DNA from: Rhizobiales bacterium 65-79
Lineage (GTDB): Bacteria > Pseudomonadota > Alphaproteobacteria > Rhizobiales > Rhizobiaceae
Length of the DNA: 64,000 nucleotides
Direction: 5' to 3'
Assembly (NCBI GenBank): GCA_001896885.1
Contig: MKRJ01000014.1
Coordinates: 310,001 to 374,000, forward strand
The translations under genes and the position numbers were made by a program. Positions 1 to 7,831 of the stretch are shown one piece after another. Position 1 is the first letter of the stretch; each line of letters starts with the position of its first letter. The notes beneath the pieces are model-generated. The model was given only the letters and a program-made list of their open reading frames with translations. It had not been told where the DNA came from and ran no database searches.

Positions 1-224
1 TTGCGTCGAAGAATATCGGCAGGCCGGACTTTAGCGCCCATTCAATCGCGCGCCCCTCACCATGCCGTCATGTTCCCGATAAAGGGCTCGGTCGGCACCT
101 TCAAATCGGCACGAATGCGGTATGGGCAACCATCGACGCCGATCGCGGGGGAACGATCGAGAGACGAACGCCATCGGGTCTGAAACGGCAGAATTGCGAT
201 GGTTACCGCAGGGCGGAAAGACTT
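1..224. other. left-edge sequence without a supported gene
   Basis: No reading frame here looks convincing. On the minus strand, short stretches in different frames look faintly protein-like but are broken by stops. This could be the end of a decayed gene that continues beyond the left edge, but nothing can be named. Confidence 0.3.
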
Positions 225-245
225 GATACCTTTCTCAAAAGATAT
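225..245. promoter_or_regulatory. operator-like palindrome before the MarR gene
   Basis: The sequence GATACCTTTCTCAAAAGATA plus one base forms an imperfect palindrome (ATACCTTT and AAAGATAT around a CTC centre). Nearly the same sequence recurs at 879-899 before the transporter operon. MarR proteins bind palindromes of about this size that overlap their own and target promoters, so this is a likely autoregulatory site. It lies just upstream of both possible start codons of the regulator. Confidence 0.5.
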
Positions 246-305
246 AAGGGATGCATGCAGGCCCGATTGGAGCCGGCGCAAACAGGACGCGCAAAGGCAG
301 GCAAA

Positions 306-821
306 ATGACGTTTCATCCACCGGCGACCAGGCACGAACTTGATGTGGCGGATGTCGGTATCGCGATGTGGAAGAAAGAGCGTCCTGATATCGACTGCTC
401 CGGCAAGGCGGTGACCGGCCGCATTCTTCGCCTGGGCGAAATCTTTATGAACGCCATGAACCGGAACATGGCTCAGTTCGGAGTGAAATACTCTCACTAC
501 GCCATCGTCGGCACCCTCAGGGCTAGCGGACCTCCATACCGGATGTCCCCTTCCGACCTCCAGAACACGCTCATGATAACTTCCGGAGGCGTTTCCAACC
601 TGCTGAAGCGGGTTGAGGAACTCGGATACATAACGCGCCTCAACGATCCCGTGGACGGGCGGGGGGTTATCGTAGAGCTTACCGAAAAGGGCCTCGATCT
701 GAGCGAGGTCGCGATGGCCGCGCAGGCCGACCTCGAGCGCCAACTGGTATCCGTTCTGTCTCAGGGCGAGCAGGATCTCCTGGCCTCGATGCTTCGCCGG
801 CTGGTCCTTTCCCACCGGTAG
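306..821 (+). CDS. MarR-family transcriptional regulator
   Basis: A 171-residue protein with the MarR winged-helix layout: an N-terminal helical part, then a helix-turn-helix around SDLQNTLMITSGGVSNLLKRV, shown here only in part as the ITSGGVSNLLKRVEELGY recognition segment, and a wing near DPVDGRGVIVELTEKG. MarR proteins are dimeric repressors, usually released by a small aromatic or amide ligand. ATG at 306 is preferred because it gives a normal N-terminus ahead of the conserved MWKKERPD segment. ATG at 255 is possible, with an AAGGG only four bases upstream. The gene is co-directional with the transporter operon that follows, and both have a matching operator-like palindrome, so it probably controls that operon. 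The ligand is unknown. Confidence 0.85.
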   Translation: MTFHPPATRHELDVADVGIAMWKKERPDIDCSGKAVTGRILRLGEIFMNAMNRNMAQFGVKYSHYAIVGTLRASGPPYRMSPSDLQNTLMITSGGVSNLLKRVEELGYITRLNDPVDGRGVIVELTEKGLDLSEVAMAAQADLERQLVSVLSQGEQDLLASMLRRLVLSHR

Positions 822-878
822 CAACCGTTCCCTCCCCCGGACCTTGGAATTCACCCGCCTTTCAGCAGATAACTTTTC

Positions 879-899
879 GATATCTTTTTCAAAAGGGAC
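879..899. promoter_or_regulatory. second operator-like palindrome before the ABC operon
   Basis: GATATCTTTTTCAAAAGGGA plus one base agrees with the site at 225-245 at 16 of 21 positions, including the central CTTT/TCAAAAG block. It lies 75 bases upstream of the start of the solute-binding protein gene, where an operator for the MarR regulator would be expected. That the regulator binds here is inference. Confidence 0.5.
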
Positions 900-973
900 C
901 TTGCCATCCACCTTCAATGATGGTCAGATTTCCCCGTCGACGGATGACGTCGATCAATAAAAGGGGAATTGTC

Positions 974-2518
974 ATGTTGGGCCGTATCGCCGCTTCCTGC
1001 ATTCTTGCCTCCTCGGTGTTTCTCGCGACTGCCGCCTTCGCCGATGACCAGTGTCCCGTGCGGGGCGGGTCGGTAACCATCCCCTTCGCTCCCGATCCTG
1101 GCGACCTCACGCCCAGCAAGAAGGCGCAGTTCCCGCCCAGCCTCATCTATGACCAGATCTACGATACTCTGCTGCGCTTTGGGCCGAAGGGCCTGGAACC
1201 TGGCCTTGCGACCAAGTACGAGGTCGCGCCCGACAAGCTGTCGATCACCTTTTCGCTGCGCCATGGCGTGATGTTCCATCACGGCCGGGAATTCGAGGCG
1301 AAGGATGTCGTCTTCACCCTGGACCGCATTCTCGATCCGAAATTCACTTCGCCCTGGGCCGGTCAATTGTCTTCGATCGAAAAGGTCGAGGCCCTCGACA
1401 AATACACCGTGAAGATATCGCTCAAGCAGCCCTTCGCGCCGATCCTGAGCATCCTTGCCACGGCCTGGTACACCGCGATCGTTCCCTACGATTTCGCGGA
1501 CAGCAACAATCTCAACGAGAAGGCCTCGGGCACCGGGCCATTCATGCTCGTGGAATACGTGCCCAACGACCACGTGCTGCTCAAGGCGAATCCAAATTAC
1601 TGGGAGAAGGGATATCCCTGCATCGATTCGATCCGGTACAATATCGTGCCCGAACAGCAGGCGCAGATTTCGGCCTTCCGGCAGGGCAATGCCGATCTGG
1701 TGGCGATCAACGATCCCAAATTCATCGCGCTCCTGCAGGGCAAGCCGGGCAACAAGGCGGTGGAGCCGGCCGGACCCGTCAACGAATCGGGCCTGGCCAT
1801 CAACACGGCCGAGGGCCCGACGTCGGACATCCGCGTCCGCCGCGCGCTCAGTGTCGGCATGGACCGGAAAGGCGTTATCGACACGGTATTGTTCGGCCAC
1901 GGGGAGATCGGCACCAAGATCCCTTGCGGCGAGGTGCCCTATGGCTGGTGCCAGGGCAAGGATCCGGAACTGCCCTACTACAAGTATGATCCCGACCAGG
2001 CGAAGAAACTGCTGGCGGAAGCAGGCTACGAGAAAGGGCTGGACCTGACGATCCAGGTCAGCCTTCCGCTCGACGTGCAGACCGCGGAAATCCTGGCCGA
2101 TCAGTGGAAGAAGATAGGGGTCAACCTGAAGATCCAGCAAATCCCGGATTTCAACCAACAACTGGACAACTACATCCACGTAAAGGACCAGCTTTCGATC
2201 GTCACCCTCGTCTGGCAGCCGGACCCGCACGCTGATGTCTATCCGATCTACTATTCCACGTCGAAGATCAATCTCGGCAAATTCAAGGACAAGGATTTGG
2301 ATGCGCTGCTCGACGCCGGCAAGGCGGAGACCGACGTTCAAAAGCGGGTGAAGATCTACAAGGACATCCAGAACCTCGTCGCCGACAAGGTCTATATGCT
2401 GTACCCCTTCACCAAGCCGGTGAACTGGCAATACGTGAAGGACTACGTCAACAATTACAAGGCCATGCCGAGCGGATCGTTCTTCAATCTCCGCTACACG
2501 TGGCTGAACAAGAAATGA
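974..2518 (+). CDS. ABC transporter solute-binding protein, family 5 (peptide/opine type)
   Basis: A 514-residue periplasmic binding protein of the SBP_bac_5 family, which delivers peptides, opines, nickel or other compounds to Dpp/Opp-type permeases. The N-terminus (MLGRIAASCILASSVFLATA then AFADDQCP) is a Sec signal peptide with an AxA cleavage site near residue 23. Typical family segments follow, such as LSITFSLRHGVMFHHGREFEAKDV in part (FSLRHGVMFHHGREF) and the C-terminal transport-lobe region. ATG 974 is chosen over 917 because AAGGGGAA precedes it and the signal peptide begins there. It is the first gene of a ten-gene run whose permeases follow and whose ATPases come last. The substrate cannot be read from sequence; the neighbouring amide hydrolases suggest an amide-containing compound. 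Confidence 0.9.
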   Translation: MLGRIAASCILASSVFLATAAFADDQCPVRGGSVTIPFAPDPGDLTPSKKAQFPPSLIYDQIYDTLLRFGPKGLEPGLATKYEVAPDKLSITFSLRHGVMFHHGREFEAKDVVFTLDRILDPKFTSPWAGQLSSIEKVEALDKYTVKISLKQPFAPILSILATAWYTAIVPYDFADSNNLNEKASGTGPFMLVEYVPNDHVLLKANPNYWEKGYPCIDSIRYNIVPEQQAQISAFRQGNADLVAINDPKFIALLQGKPGNKAVEPAGPVNESGLAINTAEGPTSDIRVRRALSVGMDRKGVIDTVLFGHGEIGTKIPCGEVPYGWCQGKDPELPYYKYDPDQAKKLLAEAGYEKGLDLTIQVSLPLDVQTAEILADQWKKIGVNLKIQQIPDFNQQLDNYIHVKDQLSIVTLVWQPDPHADVYPIYYSTSKINLGKFKDKDLDALLDAGKAETDVQKRVKIYKDIQNLVADKVYMLYPFTKPVNWQYVKDYVNNYKAMPSGSFFNLRYTWLNKK

Positions 2519-2536
2519 CCGACTTGGCCGGCGCAT

Positions 2537-2566
2537 CTCCGCTCCACCGTCGCGGCTGGAGCGGAG
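2537..2566 (+). other. perfect 10-bp hairpin after the binding-protein gene
   Basis: CTCCGCTCCA and TGGAGCGGAG form a perfect 10-bp stem around a 10-base loop. It begins 18 bases after the stop codon of the binding protein and no T-run follows. Hairpins in this position in ABC operons commonly protect the binding-protein mRNA end or reduce read-through, so that binding protein exceeds permease. That role is inferred from position. Confidence 0.5.
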
Positions 2567-2635
2567 AGCTTCTACGGATGCGCGGGCACGGCACGGTTTT
2601 CGCTTTCGCAGGTCACGTAGCATAGAGTCCGCGAG

Positions 2636-3586
2636 ATGGGACAATACATCCTCCGAAGGCTCTTGCTGGTTATCCCGGTCCTGCTCGGGGTGACCTTCCT
2701 GACCTTCGCGATGATGCGCCTCATCCCCGGCGACATCGTCACCAACATGATGGGGGTCACGGCCGGCAACAATGCCGAGACCCGGGCGCGGGTTCTCCAC
2801 GAACTGGGTTTGGACAAGCCGCTGCTGGAGCAATATGCGTGGTGGCTTGGCCGGATCGCGCATGGCGATTTCGGCTATTCCTTCATCCACGGCGGTCCCG
2901 TCCTCGACGAAATCCTTCGCTGCCTGCCCATAACTTTCGAGATGTGCCTGATGTCGATGATCATCGCCATCGCGCTGGGTGTGCCGCTGGGCGTTCTGGC
3001 GGCCGTGCGGCGCGGACGGTTGAGCGATCTTTTCGTCCGCATATTCGCGCTCCTCGGCATCTCCGCGCCGAGCTTCTTCCTAGGAACGATCATCGTCGTG
3101 TTCGGCGCGATCTATTTTCCGAATGTCCAGACACTGGGCTACGTGCCTTTCTTCCAGGATCCGCTGGCAAATCTCGCGCGCATGTTCTGGCCGTCGCTGA
3201 CGCTTGGCCTCGGCATCGGCGCCATTTTGCTCCGCTACGCGCGGGCAAGCGTCATCGAGACGCTCGGCGAGGACTATGTGCGCACCGCCGAAGCCAAGGG
3301 TCTTTCATGGCAGCGCGTCATTTTCGTCCACGCGCTGAAGAACGCACTCATCCCCGTGATCACGGCGGTCGGCGTCTGGTCCGCCTTCCTGATCGGCGGA
3401 ACGGTCCTGCTCGAGGAGATATTTGCCATTCCCGGGCTCGGACGGCTGGTGCTGGGCGCGATCCAGAGCCGTGACTATCCGATCATACAGGGCGCCGTGC
3501 TCTTCATGTCGTTCGGCGTTGCGATGGTCATGCTCCTGGCCGACCTTCTCGTCGCGCTGGTCGATCCACGGGTAAAGCTCGCGTAG
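2636..3586 (+). CDS. ABC transporter permease, DppB type
   Basis: A 316-residue inner-membrane permease of the dipeptide/oligopeptide family. It starts with the standard DppB N-terminus (GQYILRRLLLVIPVLLGVTF), a first membrane helix, then a periplasmic loop and a five-helix BPD_transp_1 core. The cytoplasmic EAA loop is seen in the segment ending in GLSWQRVIFVHALKNALIPV. ATG 2636 gives the family-standard start, though its ribosome site is weak, so translation may be modest relative to the binding protein upstream. It pairs with the DppC-type permease that starts 23 bases after its stop. Confidence 0.93.
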   Translation: MGQYILRRLLLVIPVLLGVTFLTFAMMRLIPGDIVTNMMGVTAGNNAETRARVLHELGLDKPLLEQYAWWLGRIAHGDFGYSFIHGGPVLDEILRCLPITFEMCLMSMIIAIALGVPLGVLAAVRRGRLSDLFVRIFALLGISAPSFFLGTIIVVFGAIYFPNVQTLGYVPFFQDPLANLARMFWPSLTLGLGIGAILLRYARASVIETLGEDYVRTAEAKGLSWQRVIFVHALKNALIPVITAVGVWSAFLIGGTVLLEEIFAIPGLGRLVLGAIQSRDYPIIQGAVLFMSFGVAMVMLLADLLVALVDPRVKLA

Positions 3587-3609
3587 CCACGGAACAGTCA
3601 AGAAAAGGC

Positions 3610-4524
3610 ATGACCGCGATAGAACAGACAGCCGAAGCCGGAACGGAAAAACGGAGCGGGACGTCCATCATGGGTGCGCGCGGCATTGTCCGTTTCGTGC
3701 GCTTTCTGAGCGGCAACCCCGCGACGGCGATCGGACTGACGATCGTCGTCCTGCTTGTCCTGATGGCGGCATTCGCGCCCGAGATCGCTCCCTACGGCGC
3801 CAACGACAACACCGGCCGGATGCTCGCGGCGCCGAGTTGGGAGCATCTGTTCGGAACCAACGTGCAGGGACGCGATCTTTTCAGCCGCGTCGTGCTGGGC
3901 AGCCGCGCGAGCCTCGGCGTGGCCTTTCCCTCGGTGGCGCTTGCGCTGGCGATCGGCCTTCCCATCGGCATGCTCACCGGGTTCATCGGCGGAGCGTTCG
4001 ACAGCCTGTTCATCCGGCTGTTCGACATCATCTTCGCCCTGCCGACGATCCTCTTCGCCATCGCGCTCGTGGCCTATCTCGGGCCGAGCACGCGCAATCT
4101 CATCCTGACCATTGCGGTCCTCTACATACCGCGCGTCGCGATGGTCGCACGTTCACCGACCTTGTCCGTGAAAACCAGAGAATTCGTGCTGGCGTCCCGC
4201 ATGTTCGGGGCGAGCATGCCCTGGATATTGCGCCGTCACATCCTGCCCAACATCGCCGGGCCGATCCTCATCGAAGCATCTCTTCTGCTTTCCACGGCGC
4301 TGCTTACAGAAGCCGCCCTCTCCTTCCTGGGCCTGGGCATCCAGCCGCCGAACCCGAGCTGGGGCGCGGATCTCGGAAAAGGACGCGAGTTCATGGAACT
4401 CGGCGCCTATCAGGTCATGTTCCCGGGCCTGATGATCATGGTCGCCGTGCTCGGCTTCAATCTCCTGGGCGATGGGCTCAGGGACTATTTCGACCCCCGA
4501 AACCAGCAAGGACCGAAGAAATGA
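3610..4524 (+). CDS. ABC transporter permease, DppC type
   Basis: A 304-residue partner permease. It has a cytoplasmic N-terminal segment of about 35 residues, one helix (AIGLTIVVLLVLMAAFAPEI), then the conserved HLFGTNVQGRDLFSRV segment and a five-helix core, as in DppC/OppC. The coupling loop near SRMFGASMPWILRRHILPNI is intact and contacts the ATPases. Together with the upstream permease it should form the translocation channel for the substrate captured by the binding protein. The next gene begins 34 bases downstream, so the operon continues into enzymes before returning to transporter ATPases. Confidence 0.93.
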   Translation: MTAIEQTAEAGTEKRSGTSIMGARGIVRFVRFLSGNPATAIGLTIVVLLVLMAAFAPEIAPYGANDNTGRMLAAPSWEHLFGTNVQGRDLFSRVVLGSRASLGVAFPSVALALAIGLPIGMLTGFIGGAFDSLFIRLFDIIFALPTILFAIALVAYLGPSTRNLILTIAVLYIPRVAMVARSPTLSVKTREFVLASRMFGASMPWILRRHILPNIAGPILIEASLLLSTALLTEAALSFLGLGIQPPNPSWGADLGKGREFMELGAYQVMFPGLMIMVAVLGFNLLGDGLRDYFDPRNQQGPKK

Positions 4525-4558
4525 GATCCGCCTTGCACCCCACCGATGGAGGTAACCC

Positions 4559-5392
4559 ATGAGGAAGATAAAGATCGCGGCCATCCAGGCCATGTCGGTC
4601 GCCGGCGATTTCGCGGAGAAGTGGCAAGGCGCGGACGTGAAGCACGCGCTCGAACTCCTGGACGAGGCTGCCGCCAAGGGCGCCGATCTCGCCTGCTTCC
4701 CGGAGCTTTATCCGCTGGTTGGCAAGGAACAACTCTGCGAGAAGGCCAAGCAGCACGGCATGCACGTCATTGCCGGCCTGGCCGATGGCCCGCGCGAACG
4801 CTGGTACAACACCAGCGTCATCATCTCGCCGGCGGGAAAGATCGTCGGCCGGCAGACCAAGAATTACCCCACCGCCGGCGAGATCGACAACGGCGTTGTA
4901 CCGGGCGACACGTTCGAGGTCTTCGAGACGGATATCGGTCGCTTCGGCATCGTGATCTGCGCCGACTTCGCCTTCTTCAATGACGGCGTCGGCAAGAGCA
5001 GGACGGACAACGCCGACATCATCTTCAATCCGGCCGTCTGGTTCGCCCTCGCCGAGGCCTATCCGCATGTCGTGGCGGGTAGGCACCTCGAATATTCGGC
5101 GCCGATCTTCGGGGTGAACCTCGCCCGCCCGACGAAAAAGCGGAACGATACCCGCTTCCCGCCCGCCGGCGGCCACAGCACCGTCTGCATTCCTCCCGCG
5201 GTTACAGACCTCGACGAGCTCTGGAACTGGTTCTGCACCAAGCCCGGCGGCATCGACGGGACGGCGGACTTCATCCGGTCGATGGGGCCGGGCGAGGAGA
5301 TGATGGTGGTCGACGTGGACATCGACGCGGTGCGCCGGTTCCCCGGCTATTTCTCTACCCGCACTTCCGAACGCGGCAAGGCCGCTGCGTGA
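4559..5392 (+). CDS. carbon-nitrogen hydrolase (nitrilase superfamily)
   Basis: A 277-residue cytoplasmic hydrolase. The Glu-Lys-Cys triad of the superfamily is visible: E49 in CFPELYP, K101 in GRQTKNYPT and C134 in GIVICADFAF. Members hydrolyse nitriles, aliphatic amides or N-carbamoyl groups through a cysteine thioester. The length is normal for a stand-alone amidase or carbamoylase branch, and nothing identifies the exact substrate. ATG 4559 follows a good ribosome site (GGAGGTAA). It sits between transporter permeases and further amide hydrolases, so it probably acts on the imported compound or an intermediate that retains a carboxamide, nitrile or ureido group. Confidence 0.85.
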   Translation: MRKIKIAAIQAMSVAGDFAEKWQGADVKHALELLDEAAAKGADLACFPELYPLVGKEQLCEKAKQHGMHVIAGLADGPRERWYNTSVIISPAGKIVGRQTKNYPTAGEIDNGVVPGDTFEVFETDIGRFGIVICADFAFFNDGVGKSRTDNADIIFNPAVWFALAEAYPHVVAGRHLEYSAPIFGVNLARPTKKRNDTRFPPAGGHSTVCIPPAVTDLDELWNWFCTKPGGIDGTADFIRSMGPGEEMMVVDVDIDAVRRFPGYFSTRTSERGKAAA

Positions 5393-5451
5393 GGCGGTAG
5401 GGCCTGCAGGAGCCGGGCGTTCAATATGTGGATCAACGAGACGAGCATAGC

Positions 5452-6276
5452 ATGCATCTGACCAGCAGGGGTTTCCCGCTTTTCCTGACCTTCGACCTCG
5501 ACGCCGAGACCATGTGGACGGCACGGGATCCTTCCTTCGCCTCGCGTCCCGTGATGATGTCGCAGGGCGCCTATGGATGGAAAGTCGGCGCTCCACGCAT
5601 ATTGGCGCTTCTCGAGCGCTATGGCGTCAAGGCGACGTTCTTCATTCCCGGCCTGATCATCGACCAGCGCCCCGCCTTGATGGAACGGATTCTGGCCGGC
5701 GGGCATGAGATCGCCCATCACAGCTACACGCATCGCTGGATACTCAGCCTTACGCCCGACGAAGAACGGGAGGAGATGGAAAAGGGCATTGAATCCATCG
5801 TCCGGACATCCGGCCAAAGGCCACGGGGGTGGCGCTCTCCCGCCGCCGAGGTCAGCCCGATCACGATGCCGATGCTCGTCAAGGAAGGCTTCTCCTACTC
5901 GTCGAACTTCTTCGACGACGACTCGCCTTACCTGCATATGGTCGGGGGCAAGCTGTCGCGCATCATGGAACTGCCGTTCCGCTGGGTGCTCGATGACGCT
6001 CCGTTCTTCCAGTATTCGATCGCCCTGCCCGGTCGGACGTTGCAGCCGCCTTCATCCGTGCTCGAAGCCTGGAAATCTGAATTCGATGTCCTCTATGCCG
6101 AAAGGCGCATGATGATGGTCGCCATGCATCCGCAACTGATCGGCCAGCCTTCGCGCCTGAAGGCCCTGGAGGGGCTGATCGAACACGCGCTCAGCCATCC
6201 CGACGTGTGGATCGGCCGCTGCGACGAGATGGTGGAAGACATGCGCCCTCGTCTCGAAAAGGCGGCGGCAGCTTGA
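5452..6276 (+). CDS. polysaccharide-deacetylase-fold hydrolase, imidase/allantoinase-like
   Basis: A 274-residue NodB-homology protein. Metal-site residues are visible as FDLDAET (D15, D17) and HHSYTH (H90, H94), and the motif RGWRSPA follows. There is no signal peptide, so it should be cytoplasmic, unlike enzymes that deacetylate peptidoglycan or chitin outside the membrane. The same subgroup includes Helicobacter PgdA, cyclic imidases and the allantoinase PuuE, so the fold also serves C-N bond hydrolysis in small rings. With a nitrilase-type hydrolase before it and an amidase after it, a ring-opening or amide-cleaving role is more likely than sugar deacetylation. GTG at 5428 is an alternative start. 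Confidence 0.8.
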   Translation: MHLTSRGFPLFLTFDLDAETMWTARDPSFASRPVMMSQGAYGWKVGAPRILALLERYGVKATFFIPGLIIDQRPALMERILAGGHEIAHHSYTHRWILSLTPDEEREEMEKGIESIVRTSGQRPRGWRSPAAEVSPITMPMLVKEGFSYSSNFFDDDSPYLHMVGGKLSRIMELPFRWVLDDAPFFQYSIALPGRTLQPPSSVLEAWKSEFDVLYAERRMMMVAMHPQLIGQPSRLKALEGLIEHALSHPDVWIGRCDEMVEDMRPRLEKAAAA

Positions 6277-7034
6277 CCGGCCTTTTCTCCCATCGACGCA
6301 TCTTCGTCTCCGGCGCGGGGAACGGCATAGGCCTCGCCTGTGTGCGGCGCTTCATCGATGCCGGAGCAAGCGTCGCCTGCTTCGACCGCGACGCGGAGGC
6401 CCTCGACAGGTTGGGGACGCATTTCGAGAAAGGCAAGCTGTCGCTGTCGCATGGAGACGTCACGTCATCCGACGATGTCCGGCGGGCGATGGCGAAGGGC
6501 GCCGATGCGCTCGGAGGTCTCGACGGCGTCGTCAACGCCGCCGGCATCGATCTTCTGCGCAATCTGGAGGACACCAGCGACGAGGAGTGGCGAGGAATAT
6601 TCGCGGTCAACCTCGACGGGCCGATGCGGGTATGCCGTGCCGCCCTGCCCTATCTGCGCACCGCCGGAGGCGGCACGATCGTCAACATCTCGTCGGGAGC
6701 CGGCCTCATGCCGCTCAAGCACCGCACGGCCTATTCCGCTTCCAAGGCCGGGCTGCAGATGTTTTCCAAAGCCCTCGCAATGGAAGCGGCGGATTTCGGC
6801 GTGCGCGTCAACGCCATCTGCCCGGGTGCGGTCGAGACCGGGCTTCTGCGCAGCAGCATCGACGCGGCGCCCGATCCGCAGCAGGCCTATGAGGCGGTCC
6901 GCGCGCGCTATGCTCTGGCACGGATCGCAGAACCCGACGAGATTGCCGCCGCCGTTCTCTGGTTGAGCAGTCCGGAATCCTCCTATGTGACCGGCGTCGC
7001 CCTTGCCGTCGACGGCGGCCGGACCTTCCACTGA
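6273..7034 (+). CDS. short-chain dehydrogenase/reductase
   Basis: A classical SDR of 253 residues. It has a Rossmann cofactor motif VSGAGNGIG (residues 12-20), NAAG, a catalytic serine in NISSGAG, and the catalytic pair in YSASKAG. It ends with YVTGVALAVDGG, as is usual. The TTG start at 6273 overlaps the stop of the previous gene (TTGA), a coupled arrangement with AAAGGCGG upstream. A longer frame starting at 6207 would run 70 bases into the preceding gene and is less likely. It should oxidise or reduce an alcohol/ketone intermediate of the pathway encoded by this operon. The aspartate-rich FDRDAE end of the second strand suggests NAD(H) preference. Confidence 0.87.
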   Translation: MTGLFSHRRIFVSGAGNGIGLACVRRFIDAGASVACFDRDAEALDRLGTHFEKGKLSLSHGDVTSSDDVRRAMAKGADALGGLDGVVNAAGIDLLRNLEDTSDEEWRGIFAVNLDGPMRVCRAALPYLRTAGGGTIVNISSGAGLMPLKHRTAYSASKAGLQMFSKALAMEAADFGVRVNAICPGAVETGLLRSSIDAAPDPQQAYEAVRARYALARIAEPDEIAAAVLWLSSPESSYVTGVALAVDGGRTFH

Positions 7035-7044
7035 GGCGGAGCGA

Positions 7045-7803
7045 ATGGAAAAGCCTGCTGGCCGCTTCGAAGGAAAGATCGTGATGATCACGGGAGCCGG
7101 ATCGGGCATCGGAGCCGGCTGTGCCTCCCGCTTCCTTTCCGAGGGCGCCCGGGTCGCCCTCATCGACCGCGAGGAGGAAGGCCTTGCGCAATTGACCTCC
7201 GCTTTTCCCGCGGAACAGGTCCATGCCGTCGCGGCGGACTGCACCGACGCATCGGCGATCGCGGCGTTTCATCGATCGGCGACGGAACGGTTCGGCCCCA
7301 TCGACATCCTGGTCAACAATGTCGGCCAGAGCGCCCGCGAGCGCGCCGGTGAATTTCACCGGTCGGACGAAGATGTCTGGCGTTTCGTGCTGGAAGTATC
7401 GCTTATTACCGCGATGCGGTTTTCGCGGCTCGTCGCTCCCAAAATGCGCGAGCGCGGCGGCCGCATTCTCAACATGTCGAGCGACGCGGCTTTCGCCGGA
7501 GACGCCGGCCTCGTCGACTATGCGACGGCCAAGATGGGCATCATCGGCTTCACCCGTTCGCTTGCACGCGAACTCGCTCCTTTCGGCGTGACCGTCAACG
7601 CGGTCGCGCCGGGTGCCATCCGCACCAGGGCGCATGACAGGGTGCCGGCTGCCGTCATCGACCGTATCCGCCAGCAGACGCCGGCCGGCTTCGTCGGCGA
7701 GCCGGCCGATGTCGCGGCCGCAATCTGCTTCCTTGCGAGTGACGAGGCCCGCTTCATCACCGGCCAGACGCTGCTCATCGACGGCGGCCGCTGGATGATC
7801 TGA
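7045..7803 (+). CDS. short-chain dehydrogenase/reductase
   Basis: A second classical SDR, 252 residues. It has ITGAGSGIGAG for the cofactor, VNNVG, a catalytic serine in NMSSDAA and the Tyr-Lys pair in DYATAKMG. The conserved C-terminal FITGQTLLIDGG is present. ALIDRE at the end of the second strand suggests NAD(H). ATG 7045 is preceded by GAGGCGGA and lies 10 bases after the previous stop. It is clearly diverged from the SDR before it, so the two probably act on different intermediates rather than being a recent duplication. Confidence 0.88.
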   Translation: MEKPAGRFEGKIVMITGAGSGIGAGCASRFLSEGARVALIDREEEGLAQLTSAFPAEQVHAVAADCTDASAIAAFHRSATERFGPIDILVNNVGQSARERAGEFHRSDEDVWRFVLEVSLITAMRFSRLVAPKMRERGGRILNMSSDAAFAGDAGLVDYATAKMGIIGFTRSLARELAPFGVTVNAVAPGAIRTRAHDRVPAAVIDRIRQQTPAGFVGEPADVAAAICFLASDEARFITGQTLLIDGGRWMI

Positions 7804-7831
7804 TGGCTGGGTGAAAGACGAAAGCGAACGA

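Noticed and set aside
57-917. Long minus-strand open frame over the MarR gene
   Set aside because: It is antisense to the clear MarR gene, has no recognisable domain and has Arg/His-rich shadow composition. GC-rich DNA yields many such frames.
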